Assembly: GCA_009926295.1 (NCBI GenBank) | Contig: RFPF01000040.1 | Location: forward strand, 1 to 17,095 | Origin: Planctomycetia bacterium | GTDB lineage: Bacteria; Planctomycetota; Planctomycetia; Pirellulales; UBA1268 | Direction of reading: 5' to 3' | DNA length: 17,095 nt | Part shown: positions 8,646 to 15,833 of the stretch, one piece after another | Numbering within the stretch: the first letter of the stretch is position 1 | Layout of the letters: every line of letters starts with the position of its first letter | Notes under the pieces: model-generated | What the model saw: only the letters and a program-made list of their open reading frames with translations | Told to the model about the DNA's origin: nothing | The model's database searches: none | Translations under genes and position numbers: made by a program

Positions 8646-10000
8646 CAGTGGGCTCCGACGATCTGCAGGGCGGGCACGGGGTCGGTGACCATCCAGCCCG
8701 AGGGATTGGTCCGCTTGATGTAGTCCTCGAACTCGCCACGGAACTTCTTGATCGCGTTCTTGATCGGCCAGGCGGCGCCGTCGGCGAGGCCGCAGATCGT
8801 GGAGCCGGGCATCATGCCCATCGTCTGGCCGAGCTCGAGGAGGATGTCGAGATCCTTGAGCCGCCCCCTGCCCGCCTTGATCCGCTCGAGCATCCGCAGG
8901 CTCCAGCTCGTTCCCTCGCGGCAGGGCGTGCACTGGCCGCACGACTCGTGGGCGAAGAATCGACAGGAGTTGTGGAGGAAGTCGACGATGCTCGTCTGGT
9001 CGTCGATCACGACGACGGCCGCCGTGCCGAGGCCGAGGCAGCCCACCCTGCCCGGGCCGGCGAAGTCGAGCGGCGTGTCGAGCTCGCTCTCGGTCATGAG
9101 ACCCATCGAGATGCCGCCGGGAATGACGGCCTTGGCCCTGCGGCCCTTCCACACCCCGCCGCCGAACTCGTCGATGAGTTGGCGGGCCGTGATGCCGAGC
9201 GGCGCCTCGTAGCAGCCCGGCTTCTCCACATGGCCCGAGAGGCAGTAGAGCTTGGGGCCGTAGGAGCCGGGATCGCGGGGGTTGTTCGGGTCGGCCGGCA
9301 CCCCGATCGACTTGAACCACTCGACGCCCCGGCGGGCGATCTGGGCCACGCAGGCCATCGTCTCGATGTTGTTGACGACCGTGGGCTTGCGGAACAGGCC
9401 CTCGATCGCCGGGAAGGGCGGCTTGATCCGCGGCCAGGCCCGCTTCCCTTCGAGGCTCTCGATGAGGCCGGTTTCCTCGCCGCAGATGTAGGCGGCCGCA
9501 CCGCGGTGCAGATAGATGTCGAGCGAGAAGTTCGTGCCCTGGATATTTTTGCCGAGGTAGCCGGCCGCGTAGGCCTCGTCGATCGCCCCCTGGAGGCGGT
9601 GCCACGAGTGCGGATATTCGTAGCGCAGGTAGATGTAGGCCGTGGAGGCCCGCGTCGCGTACGACGAGAGGATGATCCCCTCGATCACCTGGTGCGGGTC
9701 GTCCTCCATGAGGATGCGGTTGTTGAACGTGCCCGGCTCGCTCTCGTCGGCGTTGACGCAGAGGTAGATCGGCCCGGGATGGTCCTTGGGCAGGAAGGTC
9801 CACTTGAGGCCCGTGGAGAACCCGGCCCCGCCGCGGCCGCGAAGCCCCGACGCCTTCACCATCTCGACGACGTCGGCCGGCTGCTTCTCGCCGAGCATCT
9901 TCTCGAGCGGCGCGTAGCCACCGCGGCTCTTGTAGCTCGCGATGGTGTGGCCATCGGGCACCCCGACGGCTTCCAGCAGGACGGGCTTGAACGCCGGCAT
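8645..10000 (-). CDS. nuoF: NADH-quinone oxidoreductase subunit F (FMN, N3 cluster)
   Basis: NADH-binding subunit that takes hydride from NADH onto FMN and passes electrons to cluster N3. It has 451 residues, normal for the family. GRGGAGF at 55-61 and NADESEPGTFNNR at 83-95 form the FMN/NADH site, followed by GEETGLIESLEGKR at 174-187. The N3 [4Fe-4S] ligands are Cys354, Cys357 and Cys360 (SCGQCTPCREGT) plus Cys403 (STICGLADG). ATG at 10000 (MPAFKPVLLE) lies one base after the nuoE stop. The stop shares one base with nuoG. The protein acts in the cytoplasm at the tip of the peripheral arm with NuoE and NuoG. Confidence 0.97.
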   Translation of the reverse strand: MPAFKPVLLEAVGVPDGHTIASYKSRGGYAPLEKMLGEKQPADVVEMVKASGLRGRGGAGFSTGLKWTFLPKDHPGPIYLCVNADESEPGTFNNRILMEDDPHQVIEGIILSSYATRASTAYIYLRYEYPHSWHRLQGAIDEAYAAGYLGKNIQGTNFSLDIYLHRGAAAYICGEETGLIESLEGKRAWPRIKPPFPAIEGLFRKPTVVNNIETMACVAQIARRGVEWFKSIGVPADPNNPRDPGSYGPKLYCLSGHVEKPGCYEAPLGITARQLIDEFGGGVWKGRRAKAVIPGGISMGLMTESELDTPLDFAGPGRVGCLGLGTAAVVVIDDQTSIVDFLHNSCRFFAHESCGQCTPCREGTSWSLRMLERIKAGRGRLKDLDILLELGQTMGMMPGSTICGLADGAAWPIKNAIKKFRGEFEDYIKRTNPSGWMVTDPVPALQIVGAH

Positions 10001-10001
10001 G

Positions 10002-10499
10002 TCAGGTGGCCCTCGCGCGGGGTTTCTTGAGTTCGGCCTCGGCGGCCTCGGGGGTCATGTTCTTGAGGAGGTCGTCGTTGGCGAGGATGCAGGGGGCGAA
10101 ATCGCAGGCGCCGAGACACTCCGCCGGCTCGATCGTGAGCTCGCCGTCGGGCGTCGTGCCGTAGGGCGCGATGCCGTTCTTGTGGCAGAGGTGTTCAAGG
10201 AGGTGGTCGCCGCCGCGGAGGGCGCACGACACCGAGCGGCACACGAACGCCCGCACCTTGCCGTGCGGCTTCTCCTGGTGGAAGAACTGGTAGAAGGTGA
10301 GGGTGTCCTGCACCTCGGCCGGCGCCAGGCCGAGCACCCGGGCGATCTCGACCACGGCCTCGAGCGGCACGTGCCGCAGTTCGGCGTTGACGATGTGCAG
10401 GGCGGGCAGCGTGAGGGCGCGGCGGTTGGGATACCGCGGCGCGAGCGCCTCGATCTTCGCCACCATCTCGTCGGTGAGCACGCGCTTGGGGGCGATCAT
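10002..10499 (-). CDS. nuoE: NADH-quinone oxidoreductase subunit E (N1a [2Fe-2S])
   Basis: Thioredoxin-like ferredoxin subunit that pairs with NuoF and carries the off-pathway N1a cluster. It has 165 residues. The four ligands are Cys87 and Cys92 (CRSVSC, C-x4-C) and Cys128 and Cys132 (CLGAC, C-x3-C), with TFYQFF in the helical N-terminal half as in other family members. ATG at 10499 overlaps the nuoD stop as ATGA. The C-terminus ends in a basic stretch (KKPRARAT). Confidence 0.97.
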   Translation of the reverse strand: MIAPKRVLTDEMVAKIEALAPRYPNRRALTLPALHIVNAELRHVPLEAVVEIARVLGLAPAEVQDTLTFYQFFHQEKPHGKVRAFVCRSVSCALRGGDHLLEHLCHKNGIAPYGTTPDGELTIEPAECLGACDFAPCILANDDLLKNMTPEAAEAELKKPRARAT

Positions 10500-11725
10500 C
10501 GGTCGAGCTCCGCGGCGATGATGTTGAGGCTGCCGAGCACCGCCACCACGTCGGAGAGCGTGTGGCCGCGGATGAGGTGAGGGAAGAGGGCGAAGTGGAG
10601 CACCGAGGGCGGCCGGCAGCGGGCCCGGTAGGCCGTGTCGTCGCCGTCACCCACGAGGTAGAAGCCGAGCTCGCCGTTGGGCGCTTCGATGGCCGCGTAC
10701 GACTCCTCGAACGGCACCTCGAAGCCCCGGTTGGCCATCGACAGCTCGAAGTGGGAGATCGTGCCCTCGATCGTCGAATAGACCTGCTGCTTGGTCGGCA
10801 GGGCCGTCCGCTGGTCGATGCCGACGTTCACCGGGCCGTCCGGCAGCCGGTCGAGCGCCTGCTGGACGATCTTCAGGCTCTCGCGCATCTCCTGCATCCG
10901 CACGAGATACCTCGCGTAGCAGTCGCCGGCGCTCGCGCACGCGACGTTGAAATCGAGGTCGGCGTAGGCGAGGTATGGCTCGTCCTTGCGGAGGTCGCGG
11001 GTGACGCCGCTCGCCCGGGCGACCGGCCCGGTGGCGCCGCGGTTGATCGCCTCCTCCTTGGTGAGCACGCCGACGCCCTTCGTGCGGTCCACGAAGATGC
11101 GGTTGCGAGTGAGCAGCCGCTCCATGTCGTCGAGCGTCTTCGGGAACGTCTTGAGGAAGGCCCGGATCTTCTCGATCACCAGCGGCGTGAAGTCCTGCGA
11201 GACGCCGCCGACCCGGGTGTAGGAATTGGTGAACCGGGCCCCGCACAAGGTCTCGAGGATGTCGTAGATCACCTCGCGCTGGTAGAAGGCGTAGAGGAAG
11301 AACGTGAACGCGCCCGTGTCGAGGCCGACGGCGCCGTTGCAGAGCAGGTGGTCGCTGATCCGCGCGAGCTCGGCGACGATCGTGCGGATGTAGGTGCAGC
11401 GCGGCGTCAGTTCGATGCCGAGCAGTGTTTCGACGGCATGGTGCCAGGCCACGTTGTTGGCGACCGGCGAGATGTAATTCATCCGGTCGGTCACCGTCAC
11501 GTACTGGTTGAACGTGAGGTGCTCGCCGATCTTCTCGAAGCCGGAGTGGAGGTAGCCCATCTCCGGCATGGCGTCGACCACCCGCTCTCCCTCGAGCTTG
11601 AGCACCAGCCGCAACGTGGTGTGGGTCGCCGGATGCTGGGGGCCGAAGTTGAGCGTCCAGAGATATTCCTCGTTCCGCGGTCCGGCGGACTCGAGCGAGG
11701 TGTATTCGGCGGGGGCGATGGACAT
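10496..11725 (-). CDS. nuoD: NADH-quinone oxidoreductase subunit D
   Basis: 49-kDa-type subunit descended from the large subunit of NiFe hydrogenases. It forms the quinone-reduction site with NuoB and NuoH. It has 409 residues. The N-terminal loop NFGPQHPATH (26-35) supplies the quinone-contacting His, and DRMNYIS places the conserved Tyr at about 84. The C-terminal block GHTLSDVVAVLGSLNII and the final ELDR match the family end. It is a separate gene from nuoC (6-nt gap), unlike the fused nuoCD of E. coli. ATG at 11725 was chosen because the aligned N-terminus starts there. Confidence 0.97.
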   Translation of the reverse strand: MSIAPAEYTSLESAGPRNEEYLWTLNFGPQHPATHTTLRLVLKLEGERVVDAMPEMGYLHSGFEKIGEHLTFNQYVTVTDRMNYISPVANNVAWHHAVETLLGIELTPRCTYIRTIVAELARISDHLLCNGAVGLDTGAFTFFLYAFYQREVIYDILETLCGARFTNSYTRVGGVSQDFTPLVIEKIRAFLKTFPKTLDDMERLLTRNRIFVDRTKGVGVLTKEEAINRGATGPVARASGVTRDLRKDEPYLAYADLDFNVACASAGDCYARYLVRMQEMRESLKIVQQALDRLPDGPVNVGIDQRTALPTKQQVYSTIEGTISHFELSMANRGFEVPFEESYAAIEAPNGELGFYLVGDGDDTAYRARCRPPSVLHFALFPHLIRGHTLSDVVAVLGSLNIIAAELDR

Positions 11726-11731
11726 GGTGCG

Positions 11732-12241
11732 TCAGCCGTCGTCGCGGGTGAGGACGGGGAAGTTGTGCCGCTCGCCGCGGCCCTGGAGCGGGTAGTCCTT
11801 GCGGAGCGGGTGGGCGGTGAAGACTTCCGGCATGACCAGCCGGCGCAGGTCCGGATGGCCCTCGAAGCGGACTCCGAACAGATCCCACACCTCGCGTTCG
11901 AGCCAGTCGGCCGCCCGCCAGATCGACGTCACGCTCGGGACGGTCGGATCCGGATCGTCCGCGAAGACCCGCACCGTGAGCCGTTCGTTCGTGACCGTGT
12001 TCACCAGCACGTAGACGAGGCCATACCGTTGCTTTGCCCCCCTGTAGTCGAGGTAGTCCACGCAGGTGACGTCGACGAGCAGATCGAATCCCGCGCCGGC
12101 CAGGTGCCGGAACGCGTCGAGCGCCCGCTCCACCGGCACGACCACCCGCGTCTGGCCGCGAAACACGGAGACGTCGCACGGTCGGACCGCCGCGGTGAGC
12201 GCTTGGATCACGGCATCGACGGGCGGCTGGGTGATGGGCAT
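11732..12241 (-). CDS. nuoC: NADH-quinone oxidoreductase subunit C
   Basis: 30-kDa-type subunit of the connecting arm, structural, without cofactors. It has 169 residues from ATG 12241 (MPITQPPVDA). Family blocks include DLLVDVTCVDYLDY (53-66), EREVWDLFGVRFEGHPDLRR (115-134) and the terminal HPLRKDYPLQG (144-154). An in-frame GTG at 12253 would overlap the nuoB stop as GTGA and add four residues (VNLP). Given how common such overlaps are in this operon it is a serious alternative, and neither start has a good Shine-Dalgarno. The open frame extends much further upstream, but that part lies antiparallel-like inside nuoB and is not NuoC. Confidence 0.95.
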   Translation of the reverse strand: MPITQPPVDAVIQALTAAVRPCDVSVFRGQTRVVVPVERALDAFRHLAGAGFDLLVDVTCVDYLDYRGAKQRYGLVYVLVNTVTNERLTVRVFADDPDPTVPSVTSIWRAADWLEREVWDLFGVRFEGHPDLRRLVMPEVFTAHPLRKDYPLQGRGERHNFPVLTRDDG

Positions 12242-12249
12242 GGGCAGGT

Positions 12250-12834
12250 TCACGTGCGTGCGGCGGCGTCGGCCGCCGCGGCGAGTTCGCGCTGGAGGAC
12301 CGGATTGCGGGCGGCGTCGATCGTGAGGGGCAGCGTCGCCTCGACGAGGGCCCGCTTTTTGCGCTGCCGCTCGGCCGTGTCGAACTCTCGGCCGGTGATC
12401 GTGCCCTCCCGCTGGATCTTGTCCTGGAGGTCGATGATCGCCTGGATCAGCTGCTCCGGCCGCGGCGGGCAGCCGGGCACGTACATGTCGACGGGGATGA
12501 AGCGGTCGATGCCCTGCACCACGGCGTAGGTGTCGAACACGCCGCCCGTGCTCGCACAGGCACCCATCGAGATCACCCACTTGGGCTCGTGCATCTGCAG
12601 CCAGATCCGCTGCAGCACCGGCAGCATTTTCATCACCACGCGGCCGGCCACGATCATCAGGTCGCACTGCCTGGGGCTGAAGCGGAACACCTCCGCCCCG
12701 AAGCGGGCCAGATCGTGCTTGCTCGCACCGGTGGCCATCAATTCGATGCCGCAGCAGGCCGTGGCGAACGGCATCGGCCAGAGGCTGTTCTTACGGCACC
12801 AGTTGGCCAGTTCATCGAGCTTGCTGACGAACAC
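12250..12834 (-). CDS. nuoB: NADH-quinone oxidoreductase subunit B (N2 cluster)
   Basis: PSST-type subunit holding cluster N2, the final electron donor to quinone. It has 194 residues. The N2 ligands are the tandem pair Cys27-Cys28 (ATACCGIELMA), Cys93 (SMGACASTGG) and Cys122 (VPGCPPRPEQ). The best start is GTG at 12834 (reads as MFVSKLDEL), 9 nt after the nuoA stop. nuoA and nuoB share the same frame, separated by the TGA at 12844-12846, and the codons between read R-E-N. The C-terminal 35 residues are Ala/Arg-rich and likely variable. Confidence 0.96.
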   Translation of the reverse strand: MFVSKLDELANWCRKNSLWPMPFATACCGIELMATGASKHDLARFGAEVFRFSPRQCDLMIVAGRVVMKMLPVLQRIWLQMHEPKWVISMGACASTGGVFDTYAVVQGIDRFIPVDMYVPGCPPRPEQLIQAIIDLQDKIQREGTITGREFDTAERQRKKRALVEATLPLTIDAARNPVLQRELAAAADAAART

Positions 12835-12843
12835 GTTCTCACG

Positions 12844-13239
12844 TCACCGCCATCGAAACACCCCCTTCCGCCAGTCGTAGGCGAATCCGACCACCACCAG
12901 CGCGATGAATGCCATCGCGCCGGCGAACACGAGGCCCCGGCCCGACACGAGGCCGTCGATGACGGCGCCGTCGATGCCCGCCTTCGATCGGCTGGCGACG
13001 GCCCAGGGATAGAGGAACAGGAGTTCGACGTCGAACACGAGGAACGTGATCGCGACGAGGTGGAAGCGGACGTCGAACCGCCGCCGCGTGTCGTGGACGG
13101 GATCCATGCCGCTTTCGTACGGCATCTCCTTGACGGCGCTCGTGCGCTTCGGGCCGACGAGCCCCGCCCCGACCACCAGCCCCACCGACACCGCCGCGGC
13201 GATGGCGACGAAGAGCAGGACTGGAAGGATGGCGTCCAT
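12844..13239 (-). CDS. nuoA: NADH-quinone oxidoreductase subunit A
   Basis: Small membrane subunit with three helices (about 5-27, 60-80 and 103-122). Its TM1-TM2 loop helps close the quinone site and contains the conserved YESGMDP (41-47); FDVRFHLVAITFLVFDVELLF follows, here cited as residues 55-75. It has 131 residues, typical of the family. ATG at 13239 (MDAILPVLLF) begins at the first transmembrane helix. The frame stays open further upstream to about 13416, but those residues (Arg/Pro/Gly-rich) are not NuoA-like. This is the first gene of the nuo operon. No Shine-Dalgarno is apparent. Confidence 0.96.
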   Translation of the reverse strand: MDAILPVLLFVAIAAAVSVGLVVGAGLVGPKRTSAVKEMPYESGMDPVHDTRRRFDVRFHLVAITFLVFDVELLFLYPWAVASRSKAGIDGAVIDGLVSGRGLVFAGAMAFIALVVVGFAYDWRKGVFRWR

Positions 13240-13345
13240 CGGCGGCTCAAAATCAGTCGGCGGGCCTGCACAAACTGCCGGCGGAAGCCGGTCGGTCCGC
13301 GGCCCTCGGAACACGAAACCTTGTGAAAATCGGCCGCAGGAAGCT

Positions 13346-13369
13346 ACTTCGTGAAATTTGTCACGAAGT
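13346..13369. promoter_or_regulatory. Inverted repeat, CRP/FNR-like operator candidate
   Basis: ACTTCGTGA and TCACGAAGT form a perfect 9-bp inverted repeat around the 6-nt spacer AATTTG. The inner part reads CGTGA-N6-TCACG, which has the geometry of CRP/FNR-family sites (TGTGA-N6-TCACA in E. coli CRP). It lies 107 bp upstream of the nuoA start codon in the only intergenic gap before the nuo operon. Binding of a CRP-family regulator is inference from symmetry and location. Confidence 0.5.
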
Positions 13370-13478
13370 TGCCGCCTGAAAAAGCCGGGGTCATGCACCA
13401 CCGGCCCGACCGTCACAACCGCCCAAGTTATACAGCCCCGGCCCGCCGCCGACGAGGAGGGCTGTTTTCAGGGGGGAA

Positions 13479-13492
13479 GCGGCCTGTGCCGC
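13479..13492 (-). terminator. Hairpin just after the sbtA fragment
   Basis: GCGGC-CTGT-GCCGC forms a short perfect stem 8 bp past the sbtA stop. On the minus strand it is followed by TTCCCCCC rather than a U-tract. It is a weak candidate for an intrinsic terminator separating sbtA from the nuo promoter region. Confidence 0.25.
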
Positions 13493-13500
13493 CCAGCCGC

Positions 13501-14139
13501 TCAGCCCCACAGCCGGCCGATGGCCGCGAAATAGAGCGGGATCCCCAGGCTGATGTTGAAGGGAAACGTGACGCTCAGCGAGAGCAGCTCGAACAGGCCC
13601 GGGTTCGCCTCCGGAACCGCCTGCCGCATCGCGGCCGGCACGACGATGTAGGACGAGCTCGCGCAAAGAAGCGTGAACAGGAATGCGTCGCCCTTGCCCA
13701 TGCCGAGGAGCCAGGCGAGCCCGATCCCGAGCGCCGCGTTCAGAAGCGGGGCCACGATTCCGAACGCGACGAGCTTCGGGCCCACCTCGATGAGCTTGCC
13801 GGCTTTGCGGGCCGCCAGCATTCCCACGTCGAGCAGGAACAGGAGCACGATGCCTTTGAAGATGCCCGACATGAACGGTTTCAGCGACTCGCCCGATGTC
13901 GGCCCGGTGATCACTCCGATCACGAGGCTGCCGATGAGCAGCAGCACGGTGCCGTTGAAGAAAGACTCGTGAAGGATCGCCTTGACACCGGGCCTGTCGC
14001 CGCCGCCGTCGCCGCGGGGCGCGAACATCCGCACGAGCATGATCCCGGCGATCACGGCCGGCGATTCCATGAGCGACATCACGGCGACCATGTGGCCGCC
14101 GAATTCGACGTGCTGCCGGTTGAGAAACTCCGTGCCCAC
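13501..14139 (-). pseudogene. sbtA: SbtA-like sodium-dependent bicarbonate permease, 5'-truncated
   Basis: This is the C-terminal two-thirds of a sodium-dependent bicarbonate transporter of the SbtA family (formerly DUF897). About 212 residues are present against a usual 310-330. Recognisable parts are the HVEFGGHMVAVMSLMESPA segment, then ILHESFFNGTVLLLIGSL and GIVLLFLLDVGMLAARKAG, and a C-terminal half with four or more hydrophobic helices ending AIGRLWG. The frame begins at GTG 14139, with an in-frame TGA two codons upstream, and the family sequence should continue there. So the first half of the transport fold is missing and the fragment should not be functional. The break coincides with the 5' break of the divergent nhaR fragment. 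Confidence 0.8.
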
Positions 14140-14281
14140 AGCTCACTGGCGTACCGACCCCCGGCCCCGGCGGCGCGCCGCCCCTGTCCGCTCGCTTCGG
14201 CTACGCCTCAGCAAGCGGACAGGGGCGAGCCATTGGCAGGGCAACCCTGATGTTAGAAATTGGTTCCATCAGTGGGGGCAG
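14140..14281. other. Junction between two decapitated divergent genes
   Basis: This 142-bp stretch should hold the shared promoter and the 5' halves of sbtA and nhaR, but has neither. It starts with GC-rich sequence, contains a 14-bp-arm hairpin (14179-14227), and continues with a less GC-rich tail (about 14230-14275) that includes a minor inverted repeat CTGATG/CATCAG at 14247-14272. No protein similarity was recognised in any frame. It could be the remnant of a mobile palindromic element or a collapsed-repeat assembly junction. Confidence 0.6.
14179..14227. repeat. REP-like long hairpin
   Basis: CGCCCCTGTCCGCT (14179-14192) is perfectly complementary to AGCGGACAGGGGCG (14214-14227) across a 21-nt loop. 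The loop itself can repair locally, with CGCTT at 14193-14197 against AAGCG at 14213-14217. The size and GC-rich imperfect inner stem resemble REP or transposon-end palindromes. It sits where two divergent genes lost their 5' ends. No second copy occurs in this window. Confidence 0.6.
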
Positions 14282-14587
14282 GTCACCACCAACACCGCCA
14301 TGCGGCAGTCGCTCGACCAGTGGTTCGACGTCCGCGGGATCGTGCCCGAGATCGTGGGCGAGGTCGAGGACATGGCGATGCTCCAGACGCTGGGCGAGCA
14401 CGGCCTGGGCCTGTTCGCGGCCCCGACGGTGATGCAGAAGGAGATCTGCCGCCGCTATCACGTGGCCTGGGTGGGCGAACTCGACAAGGTGCGCGAAAAG
14501 TTTTATGCCATCTCGGTCGAGCGGCGGATCACGCACCCTGCCGTGAAGCTGATCGCCGACCAGGCGAAGCGCCGGCTGTTCGCCTGA
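14282..14587 (+). pseudogene. nhaR: NhaR-like LysR regulator, C-terminal fragment
   Basis: About 101 codons (VTTNTAMRQSLDQWF... to KRRLFA, stop TGA 14585-14587) match the end of the effector-binding domain of NhaR-type LysR regulators. The block GLGLFAAPTVMQKEICRRY is especially typical. The N-terminal winged helix-turn-helix and the first effector subdomain, roughly 200 residues, are missing, and the frame upstream of 14282 encodes nothing LysR-like. In complete form it would probably have been a divergent regulator of sbtA and/or of cysD, 28 nt downstream; that role is inference. The symbol reflects family resemblance only. Confidence 0.75.
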
Positions 14588-14615
14588 AGCCGTTTTCACA
14601 GGGGCTGGTCGCATC

Positions 14616-15521
14616 GTGAGCTACACGCTCGGAAACCTCGACGCCCTCGAAGCCGAGGCGATCCACACGATCCGCGAGGTGGCGGCCGCCTTCGAGAACC
14701 CCGTCCTTCTGTACTCGATCGGCAAGGACTCGATGTGCATGCTGCACGTGGCCCGCAAGGCGTTCGCGCCGGGCCCGGTGCCGTTCGCGCTCCTGCACAT
14801 CGACACGACGTGGAACTTTCGCGAGATGATCGAGTTTCGCGACCGCTACTGCGCGGAGCACGGATTCAGGCTGATCGTACACGTGAATGAAAAGGCGCTC
14901 GCCGCCGGCATGAACCCCTTCGACTACCCGAGCAGCGTCTACACGCCGACGATGAACACCCACGCCCTGATCGACGCCCTCGACACCTACCGATTCGACG
15001 CCGCCCTCGGCGGCGGCCGACGCGACGAGGAGAAGTCGCGGGCCAAGGAACGGGTGTTTTCGTTTCGGGACGCCAACCACCAGTGGAATCCGAAAAGCCA
15101 GCGGCCGGAACTCTGGGATCTCTACAACACCAGGATCAACCGCGGCGAGAACATCCGCGTGTTCCCGCTCTCCAACTGGACCGAACTCGACATCTGGCAG
15201 TACATCCACCGCGAGCAGATTCCGCTCGTGCCGCTCTATTTCGCCGCCGAGCGGCCGGTGGTGGAGCGGGAGGGGCTCCTGATCATGGTCGATGACGACC
15301 GTTTCCGGCTCGCTCCCGGCGAGGTGCCACAGGTGAAGCGGGTGCGGTTTCGCACGATGGGCGACTATCCGCTCACCGCCGCCCACGAATCGTCTGCCGT
15401 CACGGTGCCGGAGATCATCGAGGAGATGCTGCTCACGAAGACGAGCGAGCGGCAGGGACGGCTCATCGACAAGGACGAGGCCGGCTCGATGGAGAAGAAG
15501 AAGCGCGAGGGATACTTCTAG
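14616..15521 (+). CDS. cysD: Sulfate adenylyltransferase subunit 2
   Basis: Small, catalytic subunit of the heterodimeric ATP sulfurylase. It adenylates sulfate to APS while CysN hydrolyses GTP, the first step of assimilatory sulfate reduction. It has 301 residues and looks complete. The ATP-pyrophosphatase PP-loop is SIGKDS at 34-39, followed by LLHIDTTWNFREM and later GGGRRDEEKSRAKERVFS, FPLSNWTELDIWQYI and the typical C-terminus MEKKKREGYF. The start is GTG at 14616 (MSYTLGNLDALE), with AGGGG about 11 nt upstream. It follows the nhaR fragment by 28 nt. The usual partner cysN is not downstream; a repeat block lies there instead. Function therefore depends on a cysN elsewhere in the genome or on the true sequence differing here. 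Confidence 0.97.
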   Translation: MSYTLGNLDALEAEAIHTIREVAAAFENPVLLYSIGKDSMCMLHVARKAFAPGPVPFALLHIDTTWNFREMIEFRDRYCAEHGFRLIVHVNEKALAAGMNPFDYPSSVYTPTMNTHALIDALDTYRFDAALGGGRRDEEKSRAKERVFSFRDANHQWNPKSQRPELWDLYNTRINRGENIRVFPLSNWTELDIWQYIHREQIPLVPLYFAAERPVVEREGLLIMVDDDRFRLAPGEVPQVKRVRFRTMGDYPLTAAHESSAVTVPEIIEEMLLTKTSERQGRLIDKDEAGSMEKKKREGYF

Positions 15522-15553
15522 GAAGGCGGCCTCCTGGGCGGAGTCGCCGGCTC

Positions 15554-15684
15554 GGGGTTGCCCCGTACCGTCTCACCGGACGTTCGCCTCCGCCCTCCAG
15601 GCTTCGGCTCACTCGGATTCGCCTGCGCTCCGGCATCCTGCCTGCGCTGGTCGAATACGCCGGCTCATCGATACGGGGCACCCC
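15554..15684. repeat. Inverted-repeat-bounded, MITE-like unit
   Basis: GGGGTTGCCCCGTA at 15554-15567 is complementary to TACGGGGCACCCC at 15672-15684, with one unpaired T. The arms enclose about 104 bp that carries a direct repeat GCCTGCGCT at 15621-15629 and 15640-15648. The 131-bp unit without coding capacity is what a miniature palindromic element would look like. No target-site duplication was identified, and no other copy is in the window. Confidence 0.45.
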
Positions 15685-15700
15685 CTCGCCTCCTCGATCG

Positions 15701-15737
15701 CGGCCGGAGGCCGGCAAGCAAAACGAGGCCAGGATGG
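15701..15737. repeat. 37-bp direct repeat, copy 1
   Basis: Identical over 37 bp to 15797-15833, starting CGGCCGGAGGCCGGC and ending GAGGCCAGGATGG. The first bases form a small palindrome around GGA. The two copies are 59 bp apart. Confidence 0.95.
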
Positions 15738-15770
15738 TTGGTGCGGCTCGAACACGTCGCGCCATGTGCT

Positions 15771-15789
15771 GCCGGGCTGGAGGCCCGGC
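15771..15789. repeat. Small hairpin between direct repeats
   Basis: GCCGGGC-TGGAG-GCCCGGC is a perfect 7-bp stem with a 5-nt loop, lying between the two copies of the 37-bp repeat. It could help stop transcription or be part of the repeated unit. Confidence 0.6.
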
Positions 15790-15796
15790 CCACTTC

Positions 15797-15833
15797 CGGC
15801 CGGAGGCCGGCAAGCAAAACGAGGCCAGGATGG
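15797..15833. repeat. 37-bp direct repeat, copy 2
   Basis: Exact second copy of 15701-15737. Its right part overlaps the left arm of the hairpin at 15814-15843. Confidence 0.95.

Larger units (their letters stand above)
13240..13500 (-). promoter_or_regulatory. Presumed nuo operon leader/control region
   Basis: This 261-bp non-coding stretch separates the sbtA stop from the nuoA start, and both genes are on the minus strand. It should hold the nuo promoter. The best -10-like hexamer on the minus strand is TATAAC at 13432-13427, but no matching -35 hexamer lies 17 nt upstream, so the promoter position is uncertain. A perfect inverted repeat (13346-13369) is listed separately. A small hairpin CCGGC-GGAA-GCCGG sits at 13278-13291, inside the likely untranslated leader. 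Confidence 0.5.

Noticed and set aside
8646..9803. Upstream extension of the nuoG frame giving a 931-residue protein
   Set aside because: The extra N-terminal part lies inside nuoF in another frame and is Arg-rich. The ferredoxin-like domain begins right after ATG 8645.
5758..12529. Series of long plus-strand open frames (5758-7128, 7023-8723, 8648-10030, 10562-12529)
   Set aside because: All lie antisense to intact nuo genes and have the same biased composition. They are GC-driven shadows.
13240..13416. Upstream extension of the nuoA frame
   Set aside because: Residues before 13239 are not NuoA-like, and the first transmembrane helix begins at the ATG. The DNA contains the operator-like dyad.
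15701..15833. Two identical repeats as a CRISPR remnant
   Set aside because: There are only two copies, the 59-bp spacer itself contains a palindrome, and no cas gene is nearby. A palindromic intergenic repeat explains it better.
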